Shown here one piece after another: positions 45,926-55,601 of a stretch of DNA of 64,000 nt. The translations under genes were made by a program, and so were the position numbers. Where the stretch lies: the NCBI GenBank assembly GCA_023052935.1, contig CM041292.1:199880299-199944298 (forward strand), read 5' to 3'. The notes beneath the pieces were generated by a model, which made no database searches, had not been told where the DNA came from, and was given only the letters and a program-made list of their open reading frames with translations. Source of the stretch: Piezodorus guildinii. Its lineage: Eukaryota > Arthropoda > Insecta > Hemiptera > Pentatomidae. Position 1 is the first letter of the stretch. Every line of letters starts with the position of its first letter.

Positions 45926-46013
45926 AGAGTGAAATTTTCGAATTCCAAGGAATATATATATATATATATATATTTTTTTCAATCTTCCTCTTTCTTAGAG
46001 AGGAAACGATTAT
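45813..46013. repeat. Inverted repeat around a family A terminus
   Basis: 45,813-45,878 (CTCTCTAAGAAAGAG, AAGGAATATATATATTCC, 'GGAATTCGAAAATTTTCAC') recurs in reverse complement at 45,928-46,013 with an expanded (TA)n. The terminus of the family A copy lies in the loop. Confidence 0.65.
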
Positions 46014-46874
46014 TCAAGATCGAAATACATATTTTCAAAGCATGACACAGTTTACTTTCGGATATTTTTCTCATTGCTGAGTTAAGGTACGAGACCTTAC
46101 GTCCTTGTGGTGTTGTCGGTAATATTAAATGACTCAACGTTTTCCATTGAATGTTTTGCTGATGCATGTAGGTAAGGTATTTATGGAAATTCTGCAGTTT
46201 TAGTTAAAAGTTAAATATCGCGTGAAGCTCTGTTAATATTGACTATATTCTTGTCTATTATTATTTTAGGAACAATAAATAGGTTTTATCCAAAGAATTA
46301 GTAGAATGTAATCATTGTTAACATTTTGTCAATATGTAAATATGTGAATAAAGTTTATTTATTTAATTTTTTTTAGTAGAATGTAATATAACTAGTGTTC
46401 TACTTTCACTAATATTTCGATAGTTCTAATAAATACCGATGGTCAGTGTGTGGTTAAAAAACTAAATATGCGGTTCACCATTTTAACCGAATTTTTCAAT
46501 TTTAAGAAATACACAACTTAAGATAAATCTAATATCCTTAAATAAAAGCATATTGTCATGTTTTGTGAAAAAGATTTGTTTTTTTTAAATTGGAACTGTT
46601 CATAAAAACGTAAAAAAAGTTGTTTTTTCCTTAAATCATTAGAGTATGAAATTTCTTAAAGCTTATAACACAAAGGTTAAGAGTGAATAAAAATATAATA
46701 CGCAGGTTTACAAATTCGAACGAAAAATAGTAAGACTGGTTCCAAATATGAAAATAATAATTATATATGAGCTTTTTCATCAGAGGAGATAGGTCATGTT
46801 ATTCTTGTTTTTTTTTCTATTTCAACCTCATCTTCGAGAGGAGAAATATTGAAATTTATCCTTAGAAAAAGTGT
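46014..46874. other. AT-rich spacer
   Basis: No recognised feature. Confidence 0.4.
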
Positions 46875-46882
46875 TCTTGAAC

Positions 46883-47137
46883 TAGGGGTGGGCATAATCG
46901 AATGAAGATTATCGGATCATTCGATTATTTCAATTATTCGAATTAAACGATTATCGGTTTGGAGAAACGACTGATCATTTGAACTGAATTGTTTAATGAT
47001 GATCGAGGGATTATAAGGAGAGCTCGGATAAATGGAACATAGAGACGGGAATTGTGGCATGTTGAATCATTCGGTTATTTAAATCATCGAAATCCGATCA
47101 CCCGAGTTTGACGATCATTCGATTATGCCCACCCCTA
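46883..47137. mobile_element. hAT-type miniature element (copy 2)
   Basis: The termini TAGGGGTGGGCATAATCGAATG and the complement ...CATTCGATTATGCCCACCCCTA match copy 1. A perfect 8-bp TSD, TCTTGAAC, lies at 46,875-46,882 and 47,138-47,145, which is the hAT signature. It is 255 bp and non-coding, with further inner inverted repeats. Confidence 0.92.
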
Positions 47138-47145
47138 TCTTGAAC

Positions 47146-48062
47146 CTTTTGCCGGATGATATAGAAAAAAATAAATAAAATACATCCTCTTCTGAAGAAA
47201 AAACCCTACTGTTGTTTAGAAGCCATCCATAAATCAAGAAGTATTTTATAGTTATAGTTTATATTTTCTTATTGCTTATTGTTAATTGTTTGTTCTTAAG
47301 ACAAAGTTAATTAAGATATATTTTTTTACATATTGATTATTTTATCTACATATTTTATTAAAAAATGTCGCAATAAATATTCTTCCATACCTGTTTGTAG
47401 TTTACAAAAAAAAAAAAGGAAATCTTTGATACAATTTTCGCTAGCAAACCTTGAAAACTGTTGATAAGCTTAATGCCCGAAAAGGACTAATTTACTATTT
47501 CAAAGGATATGCCCGATATTCATATTTTAAGGACTGTTTTAATTTTTGTTTTTTTCATTCTAAGTTAAAGTCGCCATTTAATTAAATAATTAATATTTTG
47601 TAATTATTTAAAAAAAAAATAGTTAGCCCTTAAATATTAAATTGGTAAATTTATTGAAATTTTCAGAAATTATCATTGTGAAGGAGACAAATCGACATAA
47701 TTTATGGAACATTTATATTACTCATATATCGTTCTCCAGTATAAATTTAAAACTTTATTAAAATTTCCACCAAATGTTATTTATGTTTTGAATGTTTAAT
47801 GTTTAGCTTATTGATGTATATTGCGTGATAATAAATACATTTATATTAATTTATTTTAAAAAAAGAACAAGAAAGGGGATCACAGCTGATTTTAAACAGC
47901 TGTTTTCATGCTAGATTAATATTTACTTGTCGTATCTTGTGTCGCAATAAATAAAAAAAATATAGTCAGAATATAAATGAGATGATGAAGCATGATTTTG
48001 AAATAGAACTAAAATAACCATGTTAATACTTTGGTAATAAATAAAGTTATGTATGTCTATTT
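47146..48062. other. AT-rich spacer, possibly part of the decayed tandem array
   Basis: A string near 47,805-47,850 ('TAGCTTATTGATGTATATTGCGTGATAATAAA') matches the monomer motif of the array at 50.8-55.1 kb. Otherwise nothing was recognised. Confidence 0.4.
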
Positions 48063-49182
48063 ATTTAACGCCCCTTTATGCTGCTATGGCTAATCAGACG
48101 ATGCTACATCGTCAATAATAATAATAATAGGCCTACCGAACCCGAAGGTTCGATGCCTATACCACCAAAGTCTGCCTACACAGACTCGTCCAATGTTCAC
48201 CGTTCAAGCCCAAGCCCCCGAGAGCAGCCTAAACGCAATTCTCCCATCGACGCTTCGGCTCCTCCAACCACTTTACGCGCCCATTTGAGTCTCCGCGATG
48301 CTATTGACTCAATTATATTCACAGGATACAAGTTCCGCATTTCCGCGTTGTGCAACCTTCTAAACTCCCCACTGGCCTCATGTCTCTTCGGACCAAATAT
48401 TTTACGCAGTACCTTATTTTCGAAAACCTCAAGCCGTTGTTCATCCTTCAAAGTAAGCGGCCACGTTTCACATCCGTAAAGAACCGTCGGAAGAATAATA
48501 GTTTTATAAATTCTAACCTTTAAGCTGTTAGATAGAAACCGCGAGCTAAGTAACTTAGCAACTGAATAATAACGATATTTAATTCGAGTCCTATTTCTTT
48601 ACCGGTTTTTATTAACACACTTGTATTTAGTTGTATGCTTTCCGTGCCTTCACCTAGCAGTACCAAATCATCGGCATACTCCAGAACCGGAATCTTGTCA
48701 CCCATATTCAAGCCTTTCTCGGTACACAACAACTTTTCTATGACATATTCACAAAACTCTCACAGTAATTATGCACACATTAAGACAGTAATTAAGACAA
48801 GCTCTCGGAGTATTTATGACCAATTCTAACTATATGGAAAGTTTTTCGACAAACACATCTCTACTAGGTTTACTAACTTTCTAGATATACCCTGTTCAAT
48901 CATGATGTAAACATCATGATTGAACAGGGAATACCTCATCATCAACATCGTCAGTGGGAGTCCTAAATTTTGCCTATCCAAGCTTTAATTAGGAAAGGGA
49001 TCTTTAACAAGTACCTGACATTGCACAGGCTGGTGACCTTTTAACGACCCCTCCGAAGGACGGCATAACTAAAGATTTTTTACTCCCTTTGAAAAATCCT
49101 AGGGCCACCTGCGGGTTTGAACACGGGATCTTAGGCATAGAAGGCTGTTATGCTAACCACTATGCTACAGGTAACCCCTAAA
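48063..49182 (-). mobile_element. SINE-1 split by an RTE-like insertion
   Basis: The SINE tail lies at 48,063-48,114 and its body and head at 48,945-49,182 (head ending 'GGTTTGAACACGGGATC..' in reverse). The 9-bp ACATCGTCA occurs at both edges of the interrupting LINE (48,106-48,114 and 48,945-48,953), and joining the parts restores the normal SINE order. Confidence 0.83.
48115..48944 (-). mobile_element. RTE-like LINE fragment inside a SINE
   Basis: It starts with (ATA)n at 48,115-48,129, then the minus strand shows the C-terminal codons '..NIIESIASRRLKWARKV' and 'LEVFENKVLRKIFGPKRHEA' (48,197-48,451), and, unlike the 32 and 34 kb copies, the segment between this and 'IGLELN' is partly kept. 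'IPVLEYADDLVLLGEGTESI' (48,590-48,720) has the intact YADD box. Its 5' end is a perfect 18-bp hairpin (48,890-48,929). It is bracketed by a 9-bp TSD. Confidence 0.82.
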
Positions 49183-49263
49183 TAAAGTTATTTGAGGTAA
49201 GAAAATATTGCTTCACTTGCATACTTATTCACTACAATCATATTTCTTTTTTTGTATTCACAG

Positions 49264-49470
49264 AAGAATATTACATTTGATTTCAATAAGATTACAACAC
49301 CAAACCACAAAGACTCACACAGTCGACCAAAACCCCACATTTCACGAAACGATTTTGATTCATCTAGCGAAGGTCGAAATTACTCATCTTTTTATATTAT
49401 CGATATCGATCGATTTACCGATTTAAAAAATCGTTTAAATTTTTATAATGGCTATTGTTTGTCGATATAG
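49264..49470 (+). other. Possible coding exon (weak)
   Basis: A strong-looking 3' splice site (pyrimidine run plus CAG at 49,244-49,263) precedes an open frame of ~68 codons to a stop at 49,470 ('KNITFDFNKITTPNHKDSHS..', 'YIIDIDRFTDLKNR'). I recognise no family and see no partner exon. AT-rich intronic sequence can make such sites by chance. Confidence 0.2.
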
Positions 49471-49649
49471 GACTTATAAAGATTTATTCAATTGAAATAT
49501 ATTGAGTGTTTATATTAACTTAATAGGAAAAAGGATTTGTTGAAAAACAGAACCGACTTGTACGTGATATATTCCGTGAATATTCAATTTTTTCATGTTT
49601 AATAATAATACAAACTTTCTAAAAGCTAAAAATACCCCTCTACAGTTCC

Positions 49650-49658
<9 letters not shown>

Positions 49659-49707
<49 letters not shown>
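49659..49707. repeat. (TA)n microsatellite
   Basis: A pure AT-dinucleotide run of about 49 bp. Confidence 0.9.
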
Positions 49708-49709
<2 letters not shown>

Positions 49710-49956
49710 TAATTAAAATTTAGTACACAATTAATATACACCATTTTGCGATACTGTTGAAGAAGGTATAATGAATAATGAAACCTATTATTTAATTATT
49801 TCAGAAATATGAAGTTTTCAGAATCGCAAAATTTATTCATTTTAAATTTCATTTTCGTGATAACTATATAACATACACGGCTATATTACTTTCACTTGCC
49901 TATATAGTGTAGTAATAAATTAAATAAAAATGAAATTTTCCAAGAATTCCAAAACT

Positions 49957-50834
49957 TCTTTTTACTTTCACTTACTATATATAGCAAGGAAAAGTATTGC
50001 GATCGTGAATATTTTTGAATTCCAGTTTTCGACGGAAATACTCATTTTAGGGTCTTCTGAGTCCAAATAACCAAGTCCCGCAAAACGATCTGTGTGTTGT
50101 GTGTGTGGTAAGTCTAGCGCAAAAACGAAGAGTCGTAGGAACTGAAATATCATATTTAAAACAGCTATACGCCCGAGATGTTACAGCTACTTTTTAATCA
50201 AAATCGGCAAACCAGGAGAGCTACTTTATACCATGCATTTTGCACTTTTTTTGGATTTTCTCAAAAACGGTTCCGACGATTTTGATTAAACTCGCCATAT
50301 CGGTGTAAAATGTAATGGACTTTAATATCATGTAGGTTTCATTCTGATTAAAATGGTCTGACAGGGCTTAAATGCCGATATTTTAAATTTTCTTCCTCTA
50401 AATTACCTTTAATTTTGTACATTGTAATAGATTAACCACATCATCTTAATGACATTGATGAAGGACGGCTAAATATACAAGTTGGACGAATTTGATGACC
50501 AACTATAGGATAAATGAGAAAAACTATTTTTTTATGTTTTATTTTTAGTAATACAGACGTATATTATACCGTTGGAAAGTAAAAGATTTTAGAAAAAATA
50601 TTATCTGATGCCCAAAGTTGTAAAAGGTAATATAAAGTGGAAATAAAATTATTAATAATTAACAATTTAATGTAGTTATATTATTTAATCATATGTTTCC
50701 AATGAAAATAAATACACGTTTTATTAAAATCAACTTATAATATTTTTCAAATTTATGTATATTTAATAGTTTTTAAATTTATTTCAACTGTGAAGGTAAG
50801 TGAAAGTCGTGTGTTGCGCGCACCTGATTTTTAT
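49957..50834 (-). repeat. Family A element, full length, diverged
   Basis: It runs from TTTACTTTCACTTACTATATATAGC to GGTAAGTGAAAGTCGTGTGTTGCGCGCACC, with a short (TG)n at 50,091-50,108. Its outer left flank ('AAATTAAATAAAAATGAAATTTTCCAAGAATTCC') is shared with the copy at 53,507. A stray tip TTACTTTCACTTGCC lies at 49,886-49,902. Confidence 0.83.
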
Positions 50835-51101
50835 TTTAATTCTTGTATATTGAATTATTGTTAGCTTTACTTATAATTATCATATAATACAAGAATAAAA
50901 TTGTATAATCATAAATTTAATATTTTTTTCTAAAATTTATATAAGTAATTTTTTTTATTGTGACACTGTAAATATTGATCCACACTGTTGATATATTGAG
51001 GGATAAAAATTAGAGTTTGAATTTAAATAAATAATGAAATCTGTTATATGACTATTTTGGAATGAAAACATTCAGAAAGATTTGTACGGTTCGTTTCTTT
51101 T

Positions 51102-51325
51102 ATTCATTTAACGTCACTTTATACTACTATGGCTAATCGGACGAGTCCTTAATTTTGCCTATCCAGGTTTAATTAGGATAGGGATCTTTAACGAGTACCT
51201 GACATCGAACAGGCTCGGGACAACCTTTTAACGTCCCCTCTAAAGGACGGCATAACTAAGGATTTTTTACTTCCATTAAAAAATCCTAGTGCAACCTGCA
51301 GGTTTAGGCCCGCGACATTCAGCCA
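51102..51325 (-). mobile_element. SINE-1 copy inside the array
   Basis: It has the tail TTAACGTCACTTTATACTAC, the body and 'GCAACCTGCAGGTTTAGGCCC' (degraded B-box region). The end of the head is lost. Confidence 0.8.
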
Positions 51326-51688
51326 TCAATTTTTTAACGTTACAGTCTGCAAATATTCAGCTATTTCACGTACATTGTGGGATGAACTTAAATTTTTAAT
51401 TAAAATACATTTTTTAATGATATTGGAAACATGACAGGAGTACCTGACAAATATCTGATGACAAGATTAACTTTTAACTTAATGACCGTCTATAAATGTC
51501 AATTTAAAAGTTTGTTTAAGTTTCTTTAACTAATAAAGTTTTTTTAGTTGGTATAAATATTCAACCTACTTATGTCAATTGTGAGATAATAATTAGCTTA
51601 TATATACATTGTTTAATAAAATCTGTAATATAATGATTTAGGAATGATGACATTTTGCAAGATCATACTGGTTCGTTCTTTTAAATTA

Positions 51689-52389
51689 TTAGGTTGTTTC
51701 ACACGAAATCTCCGTTTTTATAGTTTCTGAAATACATAAAGGATTTTGCAGGTCTCTGTTGTTTTCTTCCGAATGTTTACATATTTAAAGTAAACAGTCA
51801 CTAATCCTCTACCTTTTTATTACAAACATTAGCTTCCCAATCAATTACCCACTTTTTAGTATACCACCAAATATGAACATGGAAACAATCGATTTTCGAG
51901 TAATATTTTTATACTCTCAGCACAACTAAATGCAAGTGCATCTTCCGTTTCCAGACATTTAAAGTGTATTGGGAAAGTAAAAAAGCTCGATACATGGGTA
52001 CCTCATGATCTCACAGAGCGGCAGCAAGACCCCATGTTTCAAACACACCGTGCAAAAATTGAAAGAACTGGGCTACGAAGTTCTTCCGCATCCACCATAT
52101 TCACCCGACTTGTCTCCAACAGATTACCATCAGTTCAGGAATTTAGACAACTTCGTCAAAGGAAAACTTTTTGAAAATGATGATCAAGTGAAAAGTGCGT
52201 TTTCAGATTTTGTTTCACTTCAAAGCTCTATGTTTTTCAGTTCGGGGACAAAAAAAGGTGGTGTCACGTTGGGAAAAATGTGTAAAAAAATTAGTTAAAT
52301 ACTTCGAATAAAGTTATCTTGTTTTCATATTGTATTTTTAATAAAAATCCTTTACCTTGAAAACGGACATTTCATGTGACACAACCCAA
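51689..52389 (+). mobile_element. Internally deleted mariner, family M1
   Basis: TA-flanked terminal repeats TTAGGTTGTTTCACACG and ...CACAACCCAA. It retains the second helix-turn-helix end ('SVQLNASAS..' region, 51,915-51,990), then is deleted to 'KTPCFKHTVQKLKELGYEVL' and 'YSPDLSPTDYHQFRNLDNFV' (52,005-52,298). The same fusion (DTWVPHDLTERQQ joined to 'DPMFQN') occurs in other M1 copies, so the copies descend from a deleted ancestor. Confidence 0.87.
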
Positions 52390-52567
52390 TAGATAGTACC
52401 TGACATTATAACATACATTATTAAATGATATTGGAAACATGAAATTTCCAAGATCGTATGATTCTTTCTTTTAAAATTTGCTAGTTAATAATATCAAACA
52501 GTAACATAAAGTTTTGTTTTTAAAACAATTTACACAAGACATTATCATGAATTTAAAAGTTTGTTTA

Positions 52568-52843
52568 TTTATCTAACATCACTTTATGCTACTATGGCTA
52601 ATCGGATGGTGCTACAGTAGGAGTCCTAAATTTTGCCTATCCAGGTTTTATTAGGGTAGGGATCTTTAACGAGTACCTGACACAGCACAGGCTCGGGACC
52701 ACCTTTTACCGTCCCCTCCGAAGGACGGCAAAACTAAGGGTTTTTTACTCCCATTAAAAAATCCTAGGGCCACCTGCGGGATGGGACCCGGGACCTTTGG
52801 CATAGAATGCTGTTATGCTAGCCACCCAGCTACAAGTGATCCC
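52568..52843 (-). mobile_element. SINE-1 with a 13-bp target-site duplication
   Basis: AAAAGTTTGTTTA flanks it at 52,555-52,567 and 52,844-52,856. It is complete from the tail 'TCACTTTATGCTACTATGGC' to the head 'TAGCCACCCAGCTACAAGTGATCCC'. The B box is slightly changed (GGGATGGGACCCGG). It is inserted within an array unit. Confidence 0.9.
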
Positions 52844-53506
52844 AAAAGTTTGTTTAAATTCACATAATAAGTAATGCTTTTTTAATTTGAGACTGTAAAT
52901 ATTAAGCTGATTGATGTTCATCGTATGATAATAAATTAAATAAAATTTTGTATGATTAAAATTACATTAACGTCATACTCTAAATTTTAATGATATTGAT
53001 TGATATATTGAGGGATAGAAGTTAGATTTTCACTTTCTTTTAAATGATAAAATATGGGATTTAACGATTTTGGAAACATGACATTCACCAAGATTCGTTC
53101 TATTTAAAATTTGGTATTACGAAAATATATAAATATTCAGCCATTTTGATGTATATTGTGAGATAATAATGTTATTTTTAATTAAAATAAATAACAAAAT
53201 CCGTTATTTTACGATTTTGGAAAGATGACATTTCCCAATATCTTGTGATTCGTTCTTTATTTTTTTAATATGGAGCAATATATATCTGGCAATTGGATTA
53301 AGTTTCGATTTTAATAACAGTCTATGAAGATTATTCGTATTTATTGTTTTTAATGAGACAGTCTGTAAATATTCAGTCAATTGATGTATTTTGTGTGATA
53401 ATAAGTCTTGATCGTAAGATTCCTCCTTTAAAATTTTAAGTTTATTGATATACATCGTGTAATAATAAATTAAATAAAAATGAAATTTTCCAAGAATTCC
53501 AAAGCT

Positions 53507-53637
53507 TCTTTTTACTTACACATACTATATATAGTAAGGGAAAGTATTGCGATCGTGAAAATTTTCGAATTCCAGTTTTCAACGGAAATACACATTTTAG
53601 GGTCCCCTGAGTCCAAATAAGCAAGTCCCGCAAAAAG

Positions 53638-53673
<36 letters not shown>

Positions 53674-54243
53674 TAACTCCCGGGCGGAAACGGTAAGTCC
53701 TTTTTGACGATTTTAATTAAACTCGCTATTTATATGTAAAATTTAATGGGCTTTGATGTCGTTTAGGTTTCATTCTGATTAAAATGGTCTGACAGGCTTA
53801 AATGCCGATATTTTAAATTTTCTTTCTCTAAAGTACTTTTAATGTTGCTGATTCTATAAAAATAACTATATTATCTTGTTACCACTAATGAAAAACAGAT
53901 AAATATACAAATTGAACGCAATTTTTAGTTTTTGAACATAAGAGCAGTAATATACACGTATGATATACCGTTGGAAAGCTAAAGATTTTAGAAAAAGTAT
54001 TATCGCCTACACAAGCTTTTAAAAGTTAATAGAGAGTGATGTAAAGAAGATAAAATTAACTGATTATTTTAGATAATAATATAATAGATTTTTTAATAAA
54101 ACACATGTTTCTATATAAATTTAATTTAATTATTTCTTTAATAGTTTCACGTATTTTTATCTCTAATTGTATTTGAAAATTCTTTCATTGATTTTAAAAA
54201 CGGAGGTAAGTGAAAGTCGTGTGTTGCCCGCACAAGATTTTTT
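53507..54243 (-). repeat. Family A element with an internal deletion
   Basis: The left palindrome end TTACTTACACATACTATATATAG and (TG)n at 53,641-53,671 are followed by a jump from 'AACGGTAAGTCC' to 'TTTTTGACGATTTTAATTAAACTCG', removing ~180 bp, and the element then ends normally at GTGTGTTGCCCGCACAAG. An isolated tip AAAGTCGTGTGTTGCCCGCATCAG lies at 54,411-54,434. Confidence 0.83.
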
Positions 54244-55264
54244 GTTTTATGTTTAATTTAAAAAAAAATTAACGTAAACCTTTTTTTTAGATTATTAACA
54301 ATTATATTTTTTAAATTTATTTATTTTAATTACTCAAATTGTAGTTCTTATGTTATTACGATGTTATATTTTCTGTGATTGATTATTATTAAGGAAATCA
54401 TATATAAAGTCGTGTGTTGCCCGCATCAGATTTTTAAAATTCGCTAACAACAGATAACTAATAATAAGGTTTAGATTTGATTTTCCATAAAAATAATTTT
54501 TAACGTGTAAATATTCTTTCTATTAAACGAGTGACATTCTGTAAATATTCAGTCAATTAATTTATATGTGTAAAATAATAAAAATTTTAATAACTAATAA
54601 ATAATTTTAACGATTTTTGAAAGATGGCATTTTGCTAGATCGTAAGGTTCCTTCTTTCCTTTCTTGACAAATATCAGGTAATAAGATTTACTTTTGACTT
54701 CGATGACCGTCCATGAGGGTCATAAGTGTCAATTTAAAAGTTTGTTTAAATTAGTTAAACTAATCAAGTTTTTTTAGTTCGTATAAATATCCAACCTACT
54801 GATGTAAATTGTGAGATAATAATTAGTTTATATATACTTTTTTTGATAAAATCTGTAATATAATGATTTAGGAATGATTACATATTGTAAGATCGAAAGA
54901 GTCCTTCTTTTTAAAATTAGTACCAATAGTATCACAGAATAAGATCAAATTTGATTATAAAACAATAACAGTCCCTGGGGATCATTAGTAACAATTATTT
55001 TAACGTGACATTCTTTAAATGTGTAGCTAATTGATTTATATTGTATGATAATCATTCTTTTTTAACTTAAATAAATAATAAAATATGTTATTCAACGATT
55101 TTGGAAAGATGACATTTTTTAAGATCATATTATTGGTTATTTTCAAATTTCGCAAGGACTACTCGTCTTAGATGGGGTAGTTTCTTATTTTAATTACAAT
55201 ATATGGTATATTAGGTTTTACTTGTATATCGCTAGCGGTATAGTTAATTTTAAAATGCCCTAAC

Positions 55265-55523
55265 CTGTGATCTTGGTGCTGGAGAGGATGTGCACCCTCT
55301 TCTTGAGGAACCTGGCCTTGATGTAGATGAAGCCCATCCTGAGGAAGTAGTTGAGGTCGACGGAGAGCTGCAAGACGACGAGGACCCAGAGGAAGACTAT
55401 GACGTAGAGGTACCACATCGCGAGGCTAACTGACTGCCAGCATATCGACCACTGCCGCGCGCGCTCCTCCACTCTCTCCCACCGTTCGCCCCTCCAGACT
55501 GCCGGTGAGCTCGCAGGTCTAGT
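55265..55523 (-). CDS. Host-gene exon, THEM6-like N-terminus (partial)
   Basis: This 259-bp GC-rich minus-strand segment stands out from its AT-rich surroundings. It has a 3' splice site (..CGTTTCCAG at 55,524 and just beyond) and a 5' splice site (ATCACAG|GTTAGG at 55,264), with the reading frame open throughout (86 codons, donor phase 1). The likely start is ATG at 55,418: MWYLYVIVFLWVLVVLQL is a membrane anchor, followed by 'SVDLNYFLRMGF' and 'RFLKKRVHIL'. The anchor plus 'D.NYFLR....RF..K.VHIL..T...G' resembles the N-terminus of THEM6-like proteins (thioesterase hot-dog fold, membrane or secreted). The remaining hot-dog-domain exons were not found in the window, so the next intron would run beyond it. 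Sequence before the ATG may be 5' UTR. It could be an unrelated membrane protein. Confidence 0.6.
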
Positions 55524-55601
55524 CTGGAAACGAGTACGAAAAGGGTTTAATGAAAAGTAATCAAAAATAATAAAGATACATAGGTAATTAAAGTCTATTG
55601 T

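Larger units (their letters stand above)
50840..55140. repeat. Decayed tandem array with ~250-bp units, interrupted by TEs
   Basis: A recurrent unit reads: 'TGTAAATATTCAGTCAATTGATGTATATTGTGTGATAATAA', then 'TTAAATAAATAATAAAATCTGTTAT', 'ACGATTTTGGAAAGATGACATTTT', 'AAGATCGTAAGATTCGTTCTTT', and in some units 'TGACAAATATCTGATAATAAG', 'GACCGTCTATGAAGGTCAT' and 'AAAAGTTTGTTTAAAT'. Units are seen near 50,950, 51,340, 51,460, 52,855, 53,110, 53,370, 54,540, 54,680 and 54,960. 51,450-51,700 and 54,660-54,915 are ~80% identical by eye. It is a satellite-like relic. Confidence 0.68.

Noticed and set aside
54720..54760. Short hairpins such as GACCGTC..GAGGGTC as terminators or microRNA precursors
   Set aside because: Short, AT-rich, repeated with the array units; no precursor-length fold.
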